In this document: positions 8,240 to 16,834 of the stretch, piece by piece
Numbering within the stretch: position 1 is the stretch's first letter
Layout of the letters: each line of letters begins with the position of its first letter
DNA from: Plantibacter sp. VKM Ac-2880
GTDB lineage: Bacteria; Actinomycetota; Actinomycetes; Actinomycetales; Microbacteriaceae
DNA length: 64,000 bases
NCBI RefSeq assembly: GCF_015351235.1
Contig: NZ_JADKSJ010000001.1
Location: forward strand, 1,443,668-1,507,667
Direction: 5' to 3'
Made by a program: the position numbers and the translations under genes
The notes under the pieces: model-generated
Told to the model about the DNA's origin: nothing
Database searches by the model: none
What the model saw: only the letters and a program-made list of their open reading frames with translations

Positions 8240-9823
8240 ATGACCGCTGACTCGCAAGATTCGATTACACCGCAGATGCCGCGAACAGCTGTATTGCTTG
8301 GCGCGGGGGCGTCACGAGACGCCGGCCTGCCTCTGACGGAAGAACTTGCGCGGCAATTGGTCTCGCGTTTCGACGACGAACTATCCAGAATGGACCACTG
8401 GGACAGCTCATCCTTCGGACCGGTGGTCAGAGCGCTCCGGGTTGTCTACGGGGCGATGGTTGCGCACGCGACCGAGCAGGGGGAGAGTCCGTTGCAAGCA
8501 GTCAATGTGGAGCGGCTGATCTCTGCGGTTCGACTGCTAGCGGGCAGACGGGACCACGAGGCGGCTCCTTTCGTCGCTACGTGGAAGAACGCTATCGAGG
8601 AAGTCGATGGTCACGCGCTCTCTGTCGACGATCACGAGCTAGAAAAGAACGTTTCTTTCGACCTCGAAACCGGAATCAGCACACCGGGCTTGTCGGCGAA
8701 CATAGCCAAGCTTGCGCGTGACGCGATGTCCCCTGGCAACGGTGCCATCTTCGGACGCCTGGAAGAAGAGCTACTCCGCCGCACGTGCCTGTTGCTTGCA
8801 TCGCCGCGAACCGTCGGCTACCTCGCACCCCTCGTGCAGTTAGCGGCAACACAGCCGGGCGGTCTGGACGTGATCACGCTGAACTACGACACGACCATCG
8901 AGGATGCGGTCTCGGGCTCGGCCGTGACTCTCGACACCGGGCTGCGACGTTGGAAGCCAGGGACCCCTCTAACCTTCCCGCCGCGGGACAGCCACCTCAA
9001 CCTGTTGAAACTGCACGGGTCCGTTACCTGGGCGGTCTCCGACGATCTGACCTCCGGACCTCTGGGCGGGCGGTCCTACCTAGACGGTGTCGACCCTCGG
9101 GAGAATCGGTCGCCCCTAATGGTCATCGGTGATCGGGAGAAGCTGGAGACCGACGGGCCGACACTAGCGTTGATGCACGCCTGCGAAGAGGTGCTGACGA
9201 GAGCCAGCCGGTTGGTCGTCGTCGGCTATTCGTTTCGAGACCGGCATGTAGACACCGTGATTCGTAACTGGCTGCTCGCCGACGCGTCTCGAACAATCAC
9301 CATCCTCGACCCGGGTTGGCCCGCTCCGACGATGATGAGGAACTATCGCGGCCGGCAAATGCGCCTTCGCGAGGCACTTCGGTTTGACGCGGGGGTACCG
9401 CTTTCGACCGCTCCCGGCAGAGTGGTCGTGGTGAAGCAGGGGGCCGCAGATGGGCTCGATAAGGCCCTCGTCGAGACGCCGTTGCCCACGATGCCAGCGG
9501 AGGTGGTCCTCATGATTTGCTTGGATGAGCGACCGTTCATTCGAGTCACCAACTTCGGCTACGACTTAGAGCGAGTGCAGGTGGCGGCACCGGTCGATCA
9601 TTGGAGCCCGGAGCGCCAGGCGATCACCAGGCTTCGACTGGACGATGCGGACGATGGTGAGACCATGTTGATCATCCCGCGCCTGGGTCGAAACGAGAGC
9701 GTGCAGGTGCATGTTGATCTCGACCGAGCAGGAGAGATGGGTAGGTTGCGCCTGAGCGGCTCACACTGGGGGCGCACGGTAACTGCCGACCTGTGGGTCC
9801 AGCTCCGTCCTCAAGTCAGCTAG
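8240..9823 (+). CDS. SIR2-like domain protein, probable defence NADase
   Basis: A 527-residue protein. The ATG at 8240 follows a GGGGGA ribosome site; an upstream in-frame extension has poor coding quality. Sirtuin-type motifs are in order: LLGAGASRDAGLP (residues 19-31), TLNYD near residue 215, KLHGSVTW near 257 with the catalytic-type His, and VVGYSFRDRHVD near 331. The region after ~400 is beta-rich and unlike sirtuins. It could be a sensor or oligomerisation domain. SIR2-like proteins of this size act in several antiphage systems (Thoeris ThsA, DSR, SIR2-Argonaute types) by degrading NAD+. With an Abi-alpha-like partner the pairing suggests an abortive-infection module. Specific function is inferred. 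Confidence 0.75.
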   Translation: MTADSQDSITPQMPRTAVLLGAGASRDAGLPLTEELARQLVSRFDDELSRMDHWDSSSFGPVVRALRVVYGAMVAHATEQGESPLQAVNVERLISAVRLLAGRRDHEAAPFVATWKNAIEEVDGHALSVDDHELEKNVSFDLETGISTPGLSANIAKLARDAMSPGNGAIFGRLEEELLRRTCLLLASPRTVGYLAPLVQLAATQPGGLDVITLNYDTTIEDAVSGSAVTLDTGLRRWKPGTPLTFPPRDSHLNLLKLHGSVTWAVSDDLTSGPLGGRSYLDGVDPRENRSPLMVIGDREKLETDGPTLALMHACEEVLTRASRLVVVGYSFRDRHVDTVIRNWLLADASRTITILDPGWPAPTMMRNYRGRQMRLREALRFDAGVPLSTAPGRVVVVKQGAADGLDKALVETPLPTMPAEVVLMICLDERPFIRVTNFGYDLERVQVAAPVDHWSPERQAITRLRLDDADDGETMLIIPRLGRNESVQVHVDLDRAGEMGRLRLSGSHWGRTVTADLWVQLRPQVS

Positions 9824-9860
9824 CTGCGCTCCTCTTCCCCGCGCACATGATTCGGAGCCT

Positions 9861-9894
9861 GATGCAACGAACCATGCAATACCGGCGTTGCATC
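9861..9894. terminator. Inverted repeat after the SIR2-like gene
   Basis: Perfect arms GATGCAACG (9861-9869) and CGTTGCATC (9886-9894) with a 16-nt loop. It may terminate the Abi/SIR2 transcript. Because it lies about 100 bp inside the presumed attR end, it could also be an arm-type site for integrase or excisionase. Confidence 0.45.
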
Positions 9895-9990
9895 GCAACG
9901 TAGGTGAATGCTGGTCGGCAGTACCTAGGGCCAGGAGCACCTGCCTGAATACAGGCGAGGATGGATGTTCATGCACTCACGCGTCGTCAA

Positions 9991-10024
9991 GGTTGCGAGA
10001 GTTCGAGTCCCTCCAGGGGCACCA
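9991..10024 (+). other. tRNA 3'-end fragment, probable attR site
   Basis: The sequence has a T-arm (GAGAG, loop TTCGAGT, CCCTC; one A-C mismatch in the stem), then CAGGGGC, a discriminator A and CCA at 10022-10024. This is the 3' third of a tRNA whose 5' end would read GCCCCTG. No such 5' strand, D-arm or anticodon arm lies in the 76 bp upstream, so it is a partial copy. Integration into a tRNA 3' end leaves an intact tRNA on one side and a short duplicate on the other. The orientation puts the intact tRNA to the left of the window. Confidence 0.7.
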
Positions 10025-10139
10025 TCAGGGCACGGCTCGCGAACGGGAGCACCCTCCCGGAGCCCCGGGACCGCTCCGAGGGCCTCAGGCCGGGCGTCGG
10101 CTGTCGGTCACGGCGTCGAGCACGCCGTAGGCTCGAAGC

Positions 10140-10982
10140 ATGACGCACGACCTCAACCGCCAACTCGAACGCGACGCGATCACGCTCCGCCAGCTGCGGT
10201 CAGCGGTCGTCGTCGCGGACACGCGAACCCTGGGGGCGGCGGCCAACCTGCTCGGCGTCGCACAGCCGAGTCTCGCCCAGCAGCTGCGGCGACTCGAGGC
10301 GGCGCTCGGCGTCGAGCTCTTCAGTGTGCTCGGCGAGGAGTACCGGCCGACCCGCGAGGGGCAGCGCTTCCTGCTGAAGGCCCGCACCTTCATCGACGTG
10401 GTCGCGGACATGGATCCGGCGTCGCCCGCGCGACACATCCGGGTCGGTCGTCCACCCACCACCTGGGACGCGGTGGTGTCCGAGGCCGGACGTCGTATCG
10501 ACGTGCCGGCCGTCGCCGTGGCGATCGAGCCGGTCGAACAGCTCCACCTCGTCACCACGGGGCGTCTCGACGCCACCATCGTCCGCCTGCCCATCGACCT
10601 GCCCGAGGCGCTGGCCGCGGAGGAGATCGCGGCGCTGCCGCTCGGGGTCGTCATGCGTGCCGCGCACCCGCTGTCCAAGAAGGACGCCATCGACTGGTCC
10701 GATCTCGCCGATCAGGAGCTGCTGCGCCCGGAGCCCGGCAAGGACCCCGAGTACTCGGCGTGGTTGGCCGGAGCGCTCGCCGCACGCGGCTGGTACCCGC
10801 GGTCCTTGACCATCGACGCGGGCAACGACACCCTGTTCCTCGACGCCCTGCGCTTCGGCGAACGACTCGTCGCGCTCCGGCCGGTCGCCGCGATGCGCGA
10901 GGGTGACGGCCTCTGCTGGCGCCCGTTCGCCGACGCGCCCGAACTCCGGGAGCGGTTCGCGCTGGTCACCCGACGCGAGTGA
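10140..10982 (+). CDS. LysR family transcriptional regulator
   Basis: A 280-residue protein with a winged helix-turn-helix at residues ~14-72 (LGAAANLLGVAQPSLAQQLR, then LEAALGVELF). The C-terminal periplasmic-binding-like effector domain follows, with the usual IRVGRPPTTW-type opening strand. Length is slightly below the LysR norm of about 300. It is the first gene right of the tRNA 3'-end junction, with normal chromosomal codon use. There is no divergently transcribed target gene of the classical kind; the upstream side is the island. The regulon and ligand cannot be read from the sequence. Confidence 0.85.
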   Translation: MTHDLNRQLERDAITLRQLRSAVVVADTRTLGAAANLLGVAQPSLAQQLRRLEAALGVELFSVLGEEYRPTREGQRFLLKARTFIDVVADMDPASPARHIRVGRPPTTWDAVVSEAGRRIDVPAVAVAIEPVEQLHLVTTGRLDATIVRLPIDLPEALAAEEIAALPLGVVMRAAHPLSKKDAIDWSDLADQELLRPEPGKDPEYSAWLAGALAARGWYPRSLTIDAGNDTLFLDALRFGERLVALRPVAAMREGDGLCWRPFADAPELRERFALVTRRE

Positions 10983-11097
10983 CGCCGACGAGCTGACGAT
11001 CGCATCGCCGGCCGCCGGTCCTGCGCACCGGCGGCGCGTGCCGCGATCCGTCGACACCGGTGCGTCCTTTTCTCCCGGGACCGGGCGTTCTCCAGAG

Positions 11098-11115
11098 ACA
11101 AGTCGGTCGACTTGT
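11098..11115. promoter_or_regulatory. Perfect palindrome, likely operator of the TetR gene
   Basis: ACAAGTCG-GT-CGACTTGT is an 18-bp palindrome with 8-bp arms, 92 bp before the ScbR-like gene. Its form resembles the autoregulatory elements bound by gamma-butyrolactone receptors, whose halves look like ACAAACCG/CGGTTTGT. Autoregulation is therefore likely. Confidence 0.5.
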
Positions 11116-11207
11116 TCCGGGATTGCGGCGCATTCGTCACCGACTTCCCAGCTCGGAGTCGCTACGCTGGTGTCTGAATCGGGGGATGACAGAAGCAGGA
11201 AACGCAC

Positions 11208-11867
11208 ATGCCCGAACGACGACCACAGCAGCAGCGAGGTCATGAACGACGCCAGACCGTCGTCGAAGGTGCCGCGCGCATGTTCGACCGGGTCGGATAC
11301 GGACAGGCCAGCCTGTCGGACATCGCCCGCGAAGCGGGGACGACGCAAGGCTCGCTGTACTTCTACTTCCCGTCGAAGGAGGAGCTGGCGCTCGCCGTCA
11401 TCAATGAGCAGAGCCAACGCTCCATCGCGGCCTTGACCGCCCCGACCACGGCGTCGTCACCGTTCGGTGCGCTCGTGCAGGCCTCGCGGATGATCACCGA
11501 GTTGTTGCTCACCGACCCCATCGCGCGGGCGGGGCTCCGCTTGTCGCTCGAGCAGGGTGTGATCCAGGCTCCCACCTCCGATTTCCACGAGCAGTGGATC
11601 GCGAACGTCGAGCAGCAGGTGCAGGCGTCGATCGAGCTCGGGGAACTCCGCTCCTCGCTGGACGCGGCGGAGCTCGCCCGGTCGTTCGTCGCGTTCTTCA
11701 CCGGGACCCAGCTGATCTCGAGCATGCTGACCGGCCGGAGCGATCTGCTGAACGCCGTCGACGCCATGTGGCGTCTGCTCATCACAGCGGTCATCGTCGT
11801 GGAGCGTCAGTCGGAGGTGCTGGCCGTCCTGGATGCGGCCTTCGACCCGCAGGCCACCGAAGCCTGA
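11208..11867 (+). CDS. TetR family regulator, ScbR/ArpA-like
   Basis: A 219-residue TetR protein. Residues 14-60 give the HTH with SLSDIAREAGTTQGSLYFYF and PSKEELALAV, the form typical of gamma-butyrolactone receptor-type repressors (ScbR/ArpA) that sense diffusible signals in streptomycetes. The C-terminal ligand domain is less conserved; no AfsA-like butyrolactone synthase is present in the window. The ATG at 11208 is preceded by GCAGGAAA. A long palindrome about 90 bp upstream is the probable operator. A signalling role in this organism is inferred from family resemblance only. Confidence 0.75.
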   Translation: MPERRPQQQRGHERRQTVVEGAARMFDRVGYGQASLSDIAREAGTTQGSLYFYFPSKEELALAVINEQSQRSIAALTAPTTASSPFGALVQASRMITELLLTDPIARAGLRLSLEQGVIQAPTSDFHEQWIANVEQQVQASIELGELRSSLDAAELARSFVAFFTGTQLISSMLTGRSDLLNAVDAMWRLLITAVIVVERQSEVLAVLDAAFDPQATEA

Positions 11868-12020
11868 ACACACGTTAGGGGGTAGCCCTGACGCCCTCGT
11901 CCGAGCGTGACTCTAGGATCAGTAGGGTGATTAACTCACTTTGCTGATCGTCGTGTGACGACGGATGGATCACGGACGTGCGGGGGCATGTCGTCATCCA
12001 TCGGCGGAGAGTTGGTTCAC

Positions 12021-12067
12021 GTGCCGGGCTGGGCGATGTCGTGGGGGGATCGCCCAGCCGCCGGCAC
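12021..12067. terminator. Convergent terminator hairpin
   Basis: Nested arms GTGCCGG (12021-12027)/CCGGCAC (12061-12067) and GCTGGGCGAT (12029-12038)/ATCGCCCAGC (12049-12058) form a long stem. It ends just before the stop of the minus-strand response-regulator gene and serves that gene and probably the TetR gene from the other side. Confidence 0.75.
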
Positions 12068-12075
12068 GATCCGCC

Positions 12076-12747
12076 TCAGCGCGAGCGCTCGGCGAGGGCG
12101 TAGCGGTGTTCCGGCCGCCCGGTCGTGCCGTATCGCAGCTGCGTGGTGAGCAGGCCCCGACCCGCGAGAGCCGACAGGTACCGCTGGGCGGTCGCGCGGG
12201 AGACGCCCACCAGTTCCGCGACCTCGGCTGCCGAGCGCTCGCCGTCCACGGCCGACACCGCCTCGAGGACGGCCGTCTCCGTCGCGGACGGCGACCGCGT
12301 CGGTGCTGCGGTGTCCCCGGAGTGGAGGATCCGCAGTGCTCGTTCGATCGTCTCCTGGTCGGCGTTGACGGCCTCGCCGAGGACGTTCCGGAAGCGGGCG
12401 TACGCCGCGAGCCGGTCCTGTAACAGCTGCGGGGCGAAGGGCTTCACGAGATACCCCAGCGCCCCGGATCGCAACGCTCTCCGGATCGATGCACCGTCCG
12501 ACGCGGCTGAGACGACGATGGTGTCGACAGGGAGGTCGACGAGGAGGTCGAGGCCGTTCCGGTCGGGGAGGTACCCGTCGAGCAGGACAAGGTCAGGACG
12601 CTCCGCCGTGACGCTGCGCGCAGCCTCCGCGGCGGACCCCACGGGTGCGAGCGCGCGGAACCCGTCCAGCTCGTCGACGATCCGGCAGTGCAGACGGGCC
12701 ACGTGGAAGTCGTCGTCGACGACGAGGACGGTGAGTTCGGTGGGCAT
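12076..12747 (-). CDS. CitB/DcuR-type response regulator
   Basis: A 223-residue regulator. The receiver domain has the acidic pair at residues 11-13, the phospho-acceptor Asp at 57 (VLLDGYLPD), Ser80 and Lys102 (LVKPF). The C-terminal domain carries an HTH of the DcuR/CitT type (VAELVGVSRATAQRYLSAL), not an OmpR or NarL output domain. Its ATG overlaps the last base of the kinase stop codon (TGATG), so the pair is translationally coupled. It should control the divergent CitMHS transporter in response to extracellular citrate or another di/tricarboxylate. Confidence 0.9.
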   Translation of the reverse strand: MPTELTVLVVDDDFHVARLHCRIVDELDGFRALAPVGSAAEAARSVTAERPDLVLLDGYLPDRNGLDLLVDLPVDTIVVSAASDGASIRRALRSGALGYLVKPFAPQLLQDRLAAYARFRNVLGEAVNADQETIERALRILHSGDTAAPTRSPSATETAVLEAVSAVDGERSAAEVAELVGVSRATAQRYLSALAGRGLLTTQLRYGTTGRPEHRYALAERSR

Positions 12748-14483
12748 CAGTCGTCGCTCTCTTCGGGCGAGATCGGATCGACGGTCCCCGGCAGTCGCGC
12801 ACAGAACACCGCGCCGTGGCTGCCCGGGACGCCGGGCGATGCGAGCCAGACCTCGCCGCCCCGTCGGCGTGCGATGTCACGGGAGAGGGGGAGACCGAAC
12901 CCCTGTCCGTGGATCGAGTCCGGATCTTCGTCGGTGGATTCCACCGGCGGACGTGGCTCGGTCGCCTCCGGGACGGGGACGATGCCGTCGCCCGAGTCCA
13001 TCACGGAGCAGTGCAGCTCGGAGCCGTGGTCGAGGACCTCGACTTCGACCCAAGCGGGTCGGGCCGAACCGGCGATGGCGGCCCGGACGGCGTTGTCGAG
13101 CAGGTTGCCGAGCACGGTGGTCACGTCCTCAGGATCGCACAGCGACCCGGTGACGAGCGTCTCGGATCCGATGGTCAGGAGCACCCCGCGTTCCGCGGCC
13201 TCGACCCCCTTCGCACCGAGGAACGCCTGCAGGTACGGTTCCGTCAGGCGATCGGCGTGCTGCACGGGGTACTTCAGCGGCCCGTGGTCGAGCACGTTCG
13301 CGAGGTAGTCCCGGGCCTCGTCGTCCTGACCGGTCTCGAGCAGACCGGAGATCGCGTGCAGGCGGTTCGCGAACTCGTGCCGTTGCGCGCGGAGGGCGGT
13401 GGTCATCGTCGCGACGGCGTCGAGCCGCCGGGTGAGCGCCTCCACATCGGTGCGGTCGCGCACGACGACGACGCGGCCGAGGTCGACGCCGTCCTGCGAC
13501 ACCGTCCGGACGTCGATGAAGAGGACCCGGGAACCGACGACGAGTTGGGTCGGGACCTCGGCCGGTGCGTCGTCCGCTACGAGGGCGAGGAGTCGTTCGG
13601 GCAGGTCGAGCTCGTCGAAGCGCCGGCCGATCGTCGCGTCGACACCGAGCAGTCGGGCCGCCTGCTCGGTGCACACCGTCACGATCCCGCGGGGGGAGAC
13701 CCCGACGACCCCCTCACCGACGCCGCCCAGCACGGCCGCTTGGTTCTGCACCAGGGCGGCGAGCTCCTCCGGCCCGAGGCCGAGCGTCAAACGCCGCAGG
13801 CGACGCCGGATGAGCATGGACGCGACCAGGCCGATGGTCAACGCCAGGAGGGCGGCACCCGCGACCAGCGTCGTCTCCCGCGCGACGTCGGCGAAGACCC
13901 GCTGCGGGGCGAACCCCACGCTGACCTCTCCGACGACCTCCCCGGCGCCCCCGCCGACGACGGCTCCGGCGGTGTCCGCCGACTCCGCCGCGAACACGGG
14001 CACCTTGGCGCGCGCGGAAGGACCGAGGGTCCCGGTCTCCCACGACACGGACTCCCGGCCGGACAGCGCCGCCTCCGCGCTCGTGCTCACCTGGCGCCCG
14101 AGCTCGTCGGGATCCGGGTGCGCCAGGCGGATCCCGCGTTCGTCGGTGAGGACCACGAAGAGCGCGCCGGTCCGTGCGCGGACCTCGGCCGCGAGGGCTT
14201 GCAGGGACGAGGTCCGCAGCTCGGCGGCCTCAGGCGTCCCGGGGGTGCGCGCCTCGAGGGTCACGGCCGATCGGACGTCCGGGTCGCTCGCGACGCTCTG
14301 GGCGATCGCCAACGCCGTCGACTGGGCCTCCTGCACGAGGCGTTCGCTGCTCATCCACGCGTACACCCCGGTGCACACCACGACGACGGCCGTGACCACG
14401 ATGAGTTGGAGGACGAGGACCTGCGCCGCGAAGCTCGAGCGTCGGTGGCGCCGTTCCGCCCTCCCCGCTCCATCGCCGATCAT
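12747..14483 (-). CDS. CitA/DcuS-type sensor histidine kinase
   Basis: A 578-residue membrane kinase starting at the ATG at 14483 (MIGDGAGR); upstream in-frame sequence is poor. TM1 spans ~19-44, then an extracellular Cache/PASC-like sensor domain, TM2 at ~195-217, a cytoplasmic PAS domain, and the family H-box HEFANRLHAISGLLE with the phospho-accepting His. The C-terminal HATPase_c domain has LGNLLDNAVRAA (N box) and a GQGFGLPLS G2-type segment. This layout is that of CitA/DcuS kinases, which bind citrate or C4-dicarboxylates outside the cell. It is coupled to the response regulator and divergent from a citrate transporter, which supports a citrate-sensing role. Confidence 0.9.
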   Translation of the reverse strand: MIGDGAGRAERRHRRSSFAAQVLVLQLIVVTAVVVVCTGVYAWMSSERLVQEAQSTALAIAQSVASDPDVRSAVTLEARTPGTPEAAELRTSSLQALAAEVRARTGALFVVLTDERGIRLAHPDPDELGRQVSTSAEAALSGRESVSWETGTLGPSARAKVPVFAAESADTAGAVVGGGAGEVVGEVSVGFAPQRVFADVARETTLVAGAALLALTIGLVASMLIRRRLRRLTLGLGPEELAALVQNQAAVLGGVGEGVVGVSPRGIVTVCTEQAARLLGVDATIGRRFDELDLPERLLALVADDAPAEVPTQLVVGSRVLFIDVRTVSQDGVDLGRVVVVRDRTDVEALTRRLDAVATMTTALRAQRHEFANRLHAISGLLETGQDDEARDYLANVLDHGPLKYPVQHADRLTEPYLQAFLGAKGVEAAERGVLLTIGSETLVTGSLCDPEDVTTVLGNLLDNAVRAAIAGSARPAWVEVEVLDHGSELHCSVMDSGDGIVPVPEATEPRPPVESTDEDPDSIHGQGFGLPLSRDIARRRGGEVWLASPGVPGSHGAVFCARLPGTVDPISPEESDD

Positions 14484-14711
14484 GGCTCCGATGGTACGGC
14501 GCTCGCGGAGACGGTGCCGAAGGCGGCCAGATGAGCAGAATGCGCAGAAGTCGACGGAATCGGCAGATCCGCGCCGAACGCCCACAAGCGAGACAGCTCG
14601 GTGCCGCTCCCGTACGGTTCCGGGAACACCCGCAGCATCCGGCGCCTCCCGTGCGCCACCGCGACGGGTCACGTCGTGCACACCGCGGTGCACGCAGACG
14701 AAGGAGTCGAC

Positions 14712-16136
14712 ATGCTGGTCATTCTCGGATTCGCGATGATCCTCACCTTCATGGTGCTGATCATGACGAAGCGCCTCACCCCGATGGTGGCGCTCATCAT
14801 CGTCCCCACGGTCTTCGGACTCTTCGCGGGTGCCGGCCTCGGCCTCGGCGACATGGTCATCGAGGCCATCGGGAGCCTCGCTCCCACCGCAGCCCTGCTC
14901 ATGTTCGCGATCATGTACTTCGGGATCATGATCGACGTCGGTCTCTTCGACCCGCTCGTCCGGTTCATCGTCCGCGCCCTCGGCAACGATCCGGCCAAGA
15001 TCGTCGTCGGCACGGCCCTCCTGGCCGGCGCGGTCTCCCTCGACGGCGACGGATCCACGACCTTCATCGTGACCACGGCGGCGATGCTGCCGATCTACCT
15101 GCGCCTCGGGATGAACCCCGTCGTGCTCACCTGCGTCGCCGGGCTCGCGAACGGCACCCTCAACATCGTCCCGTGGGGCGGGCCGACCGTCCGCGCCGCC
15201 TCCGCACTGGGCGTCTCACCGACGGAGATCTTCGTGCCGATGCTCCCGTCCCTGGCCGCCGGTCTGGTCCTCGTCTTCGTCTTCGCCTGGTTCCTCGGAC
15301 TCGGCGAGCGGAAACGCCTCGCCGGCGTGGACCTCCTCGGAGCGGACCCGAAGGGCGTCGCGGCGCCGGGTTCCGGTTCGGGACCCGCCGACCACCCGCT
15401 CACCGGCGGGATGGCGACGACCTTCTCGACCAGTGCACGCGGGCGCCTCGCCACCCTGGTGCGCCCGGACGACACCGCGATGGCCGACACGATGCTCGAC
15501 CCCGACCGTGACACGCTCCGACCGCGGCTGATCTGGGTGAACCTCGTCCTGACCATCGCCGTCATGACCTTGCTGGTCGTCGACCTGATGCCGTTGCCCT
15601 ACGTGTTCATGGTCGGCACCGCAGTGGCCCTCCTGGTGAACTTCCCGCGGCTGGCCCAGCAGTCGAAGGAGATCGTCGCCCACGCACCGAGCATCGTCGG
15701 TGTCGTCTCCATGGTGCTCGCAGCCGGCGTGCTCATCGGCGTGCTCAACGGGACGGGGATGGTCACGGCGATGGCCGACTGGATCGTCGACATCATCCCG
15801 AACGAACTCGGCCCGTTCCTCGCCGTCATCACGGGCGTGCTCAGCATCCCGATGACCTTCTTCATGAGCAACGACGCGTTCTACTTCGGCATCCTGCCGG
15901 TCCTGGCGGAGAGTGCGTCGACGTTCGGCATCGACCCGGTCGAGATGGCGCGGGCGTCGATCACCGGGCAACCGGTGCACCTGCAGAGCCCTCTCGTCCC
16001 GGCGATCCTCCTGCTCGTCTCGCTCGCGAGCGTGAACCTGGGTGACCACCACAAGAAGGTCCTGTGGCGGGCGGCGATCGTGTCCCTCGTGATGCTCGTG
16101 GTGGGCGTGCTCGTCGGCACGATCCCGTTCGGCTGA
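14712..16136 (+). CDS. CitMHS family citrate/metal symporter
   Basis: A 474-residue transporter with about 12 hydrophobic segments. It starts at the ATG at 14712, six bases after an AAGGAG site. The N-terminal MLVILGFAMILTFMVLIMTK and the LDGDGSTTFIVTTAAMLPIY segment are hallmarks of the CitMHS family, which imports citrate complexed with Mg2+ or Ca2+ with protons. A Gly/Ser-rich cytoplasmic loop lies mid-protein (~215-260). It is divergent from a CitA/CitB-type system, the usual arrangement for citrate-inducible uptake. Metal preference cannot be told from sequence. Confidence 0.9.
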   Translation: MLVILGFAMILTFMVLIMTKRLTPMVALIIVPTVFGLFAGAGLGLGDMVIEAIGSLAPTAALLMFAIMYFGIMIDVGLFDPLVRFIVRALGNDPAKIVVGTALLAGAVSLDGDGSTTFIVTTAAMLPIYLRLGMNPVVLTCVAGLANGTLNIVPWGGPTVRAASALGVSPTEIFVPMLPSLAAGLVLVFVFAWFLGLGERKRLAGVDLLGADPKGVAAPGSGSGPADHPLTGGMATTFSTSARGRLATLVRPDDTAMADTMLDPDRDTLRPRLIWVNLVLTIAVMTLLVVDLMPLPYVFMVGTAVALLVNFPRLAQQSKEIVAHAPSIVGVVSMVLAAGVLIGVLNGTGMVTAMADWIVDIIPNELGPFLAVITGVLSIPMTFFMSNDAFYFGILPVLAESASTFGIDPVEMARASITGQPVHLQSPLVPAILLLVSLASVNLGDHHKKVLWRAAIVSLVMLVVGVLVGTIPFG

Positions 16137-16141
16137 GCGGC

Positions 16142-16172
16142 AGTGCCCGACCGGCGCTGGCGGCCGGGCACT
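16142..16172. terminator. Bidirectional terminator
   Basis: AGTGCCCG (16142-16149) pairs with CGGGCACT (16165-16172) between the convergent citrate transporter and LysM genes. The right arm reaches the LysM stop codon. Confidence 0.7.
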
Positions 16173-16669
16173 CAGCGCGTGGTCGTCCAGTCGAGGTTGA
16201 CGACGTCGCCGATGTAGATGTCCAGCCCGAAGCCGGGGATCGACGGGTTCATCCGGAGCAACTGCTGCTGCGGCAGGTCGAAGCGCTGGGCGATGTCGAA
16301 GAACACGTCACCCGCGACCACCGTGTAGCTGATGGGATTGCCGTCGGCGTCCGAGACGACCGGACCGAGCGCCCCGTCGCGGGGTCCGAGGTCGTATGCC
16401 GGGCCCTCCGGGATCGGTTCCGCCGGTTCCGCCGGAGCGTTCGGGACGATCGGTTCCGGTTCCGGCGGCAGGGCGTCGCGTGCCGTCTGGGTCGGCACGG
16501 GAGCGACCGAGGGGGACGGGTCCGGCCGCTCCGTCACGACGACGGTGACCGGCGGTGCCGCGGGCGCGGAGACGCAGGCACTCAGCGCGAGGAGCGCGGC
16601 GACACCGAGCATGACGGCCCGAGCACCGCGGACGGCGCGTCGGCGTCCGCTCGATTCGATTGCCCCCAC
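16172..16669 (-). CDS. LysM-domain lipoprotein
   Basis: A 165-residue protein. I choose the GTG at 16669, which has a GGGGAAG site upstream; the longer frame adds Arg/Pro-rich non-coding-like sequence. An n-region with Arg is followed by a hydrophobic stretch and a lipobox LSAC, so it should be lipid-anchored on the outer face of the membrane. A Pro/Glu-rich linker leads to a C-terminal LysM domain (YTVVAGDVFFDIAQRF ... NLDWTT), which binds peptidoglycan. It is convergent with citM and unrelated to it. It likely tethers to the cell wall; a specific role is unknown. Confidence 0.85.
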   Translation of the reverse strand: MGAIESSGRRRAVRGARAVMLGVAALLALSACVSAPAAPPVTVVVTERPDPSPSVAPVPTQTARDALPPEPEPIVPNAPAEPAEPIPEGPAYDLGPRDGALGPVVSDADGNPISYTVVAGDVFFDIAQRFDLPQQQLLRMNPSIPGFGLDIYIGDVVNLDWTTTR

Positions 16670-16834
16670 AGTGCTTCCCCCAACAGACGGACCGGGTCCG
16701 CGGCGGGATGGCGGACGTGGTCGAATCTTGAGCCTACGGCGCAGGGCGGCCGGAGCGAGCAGGGCTACCCCCGAACTCGGAAGCCTGGTCGAAGCCCTCG
16801 AGTAGGCTGCTGGAACGCGCATCGAAGGAGAGCC

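Larger units (their letters stand above)
9824..10139. other. Island-chromosome junction region
   Basis: A 316-bp stretch without a gene. It holds a 9-bp inverted repeat after the SIR2 gene, a small hairpin (CCTGAATACAGG at about 9943-9954) and the tRNA 3'-end copy at 9991-10024. The LysR gene that follows is taken as the first chromosomal gene. Confidence 0.6.

Noticed and set aside
9949-10024. Complete tRNA gene ending at 10024
   Set aside because: No 5' acceptor strand GCCCCTG, D-arm or anticodon stem is present in the right place; only the 3' part is tRNA-like.
12816-14534. 572-codon plus-strand frame opposite the sensor kinase
   Set aside because: The minus strand encodes a full CitA-type kinase with H, N and G boxes; the plus frame has none.
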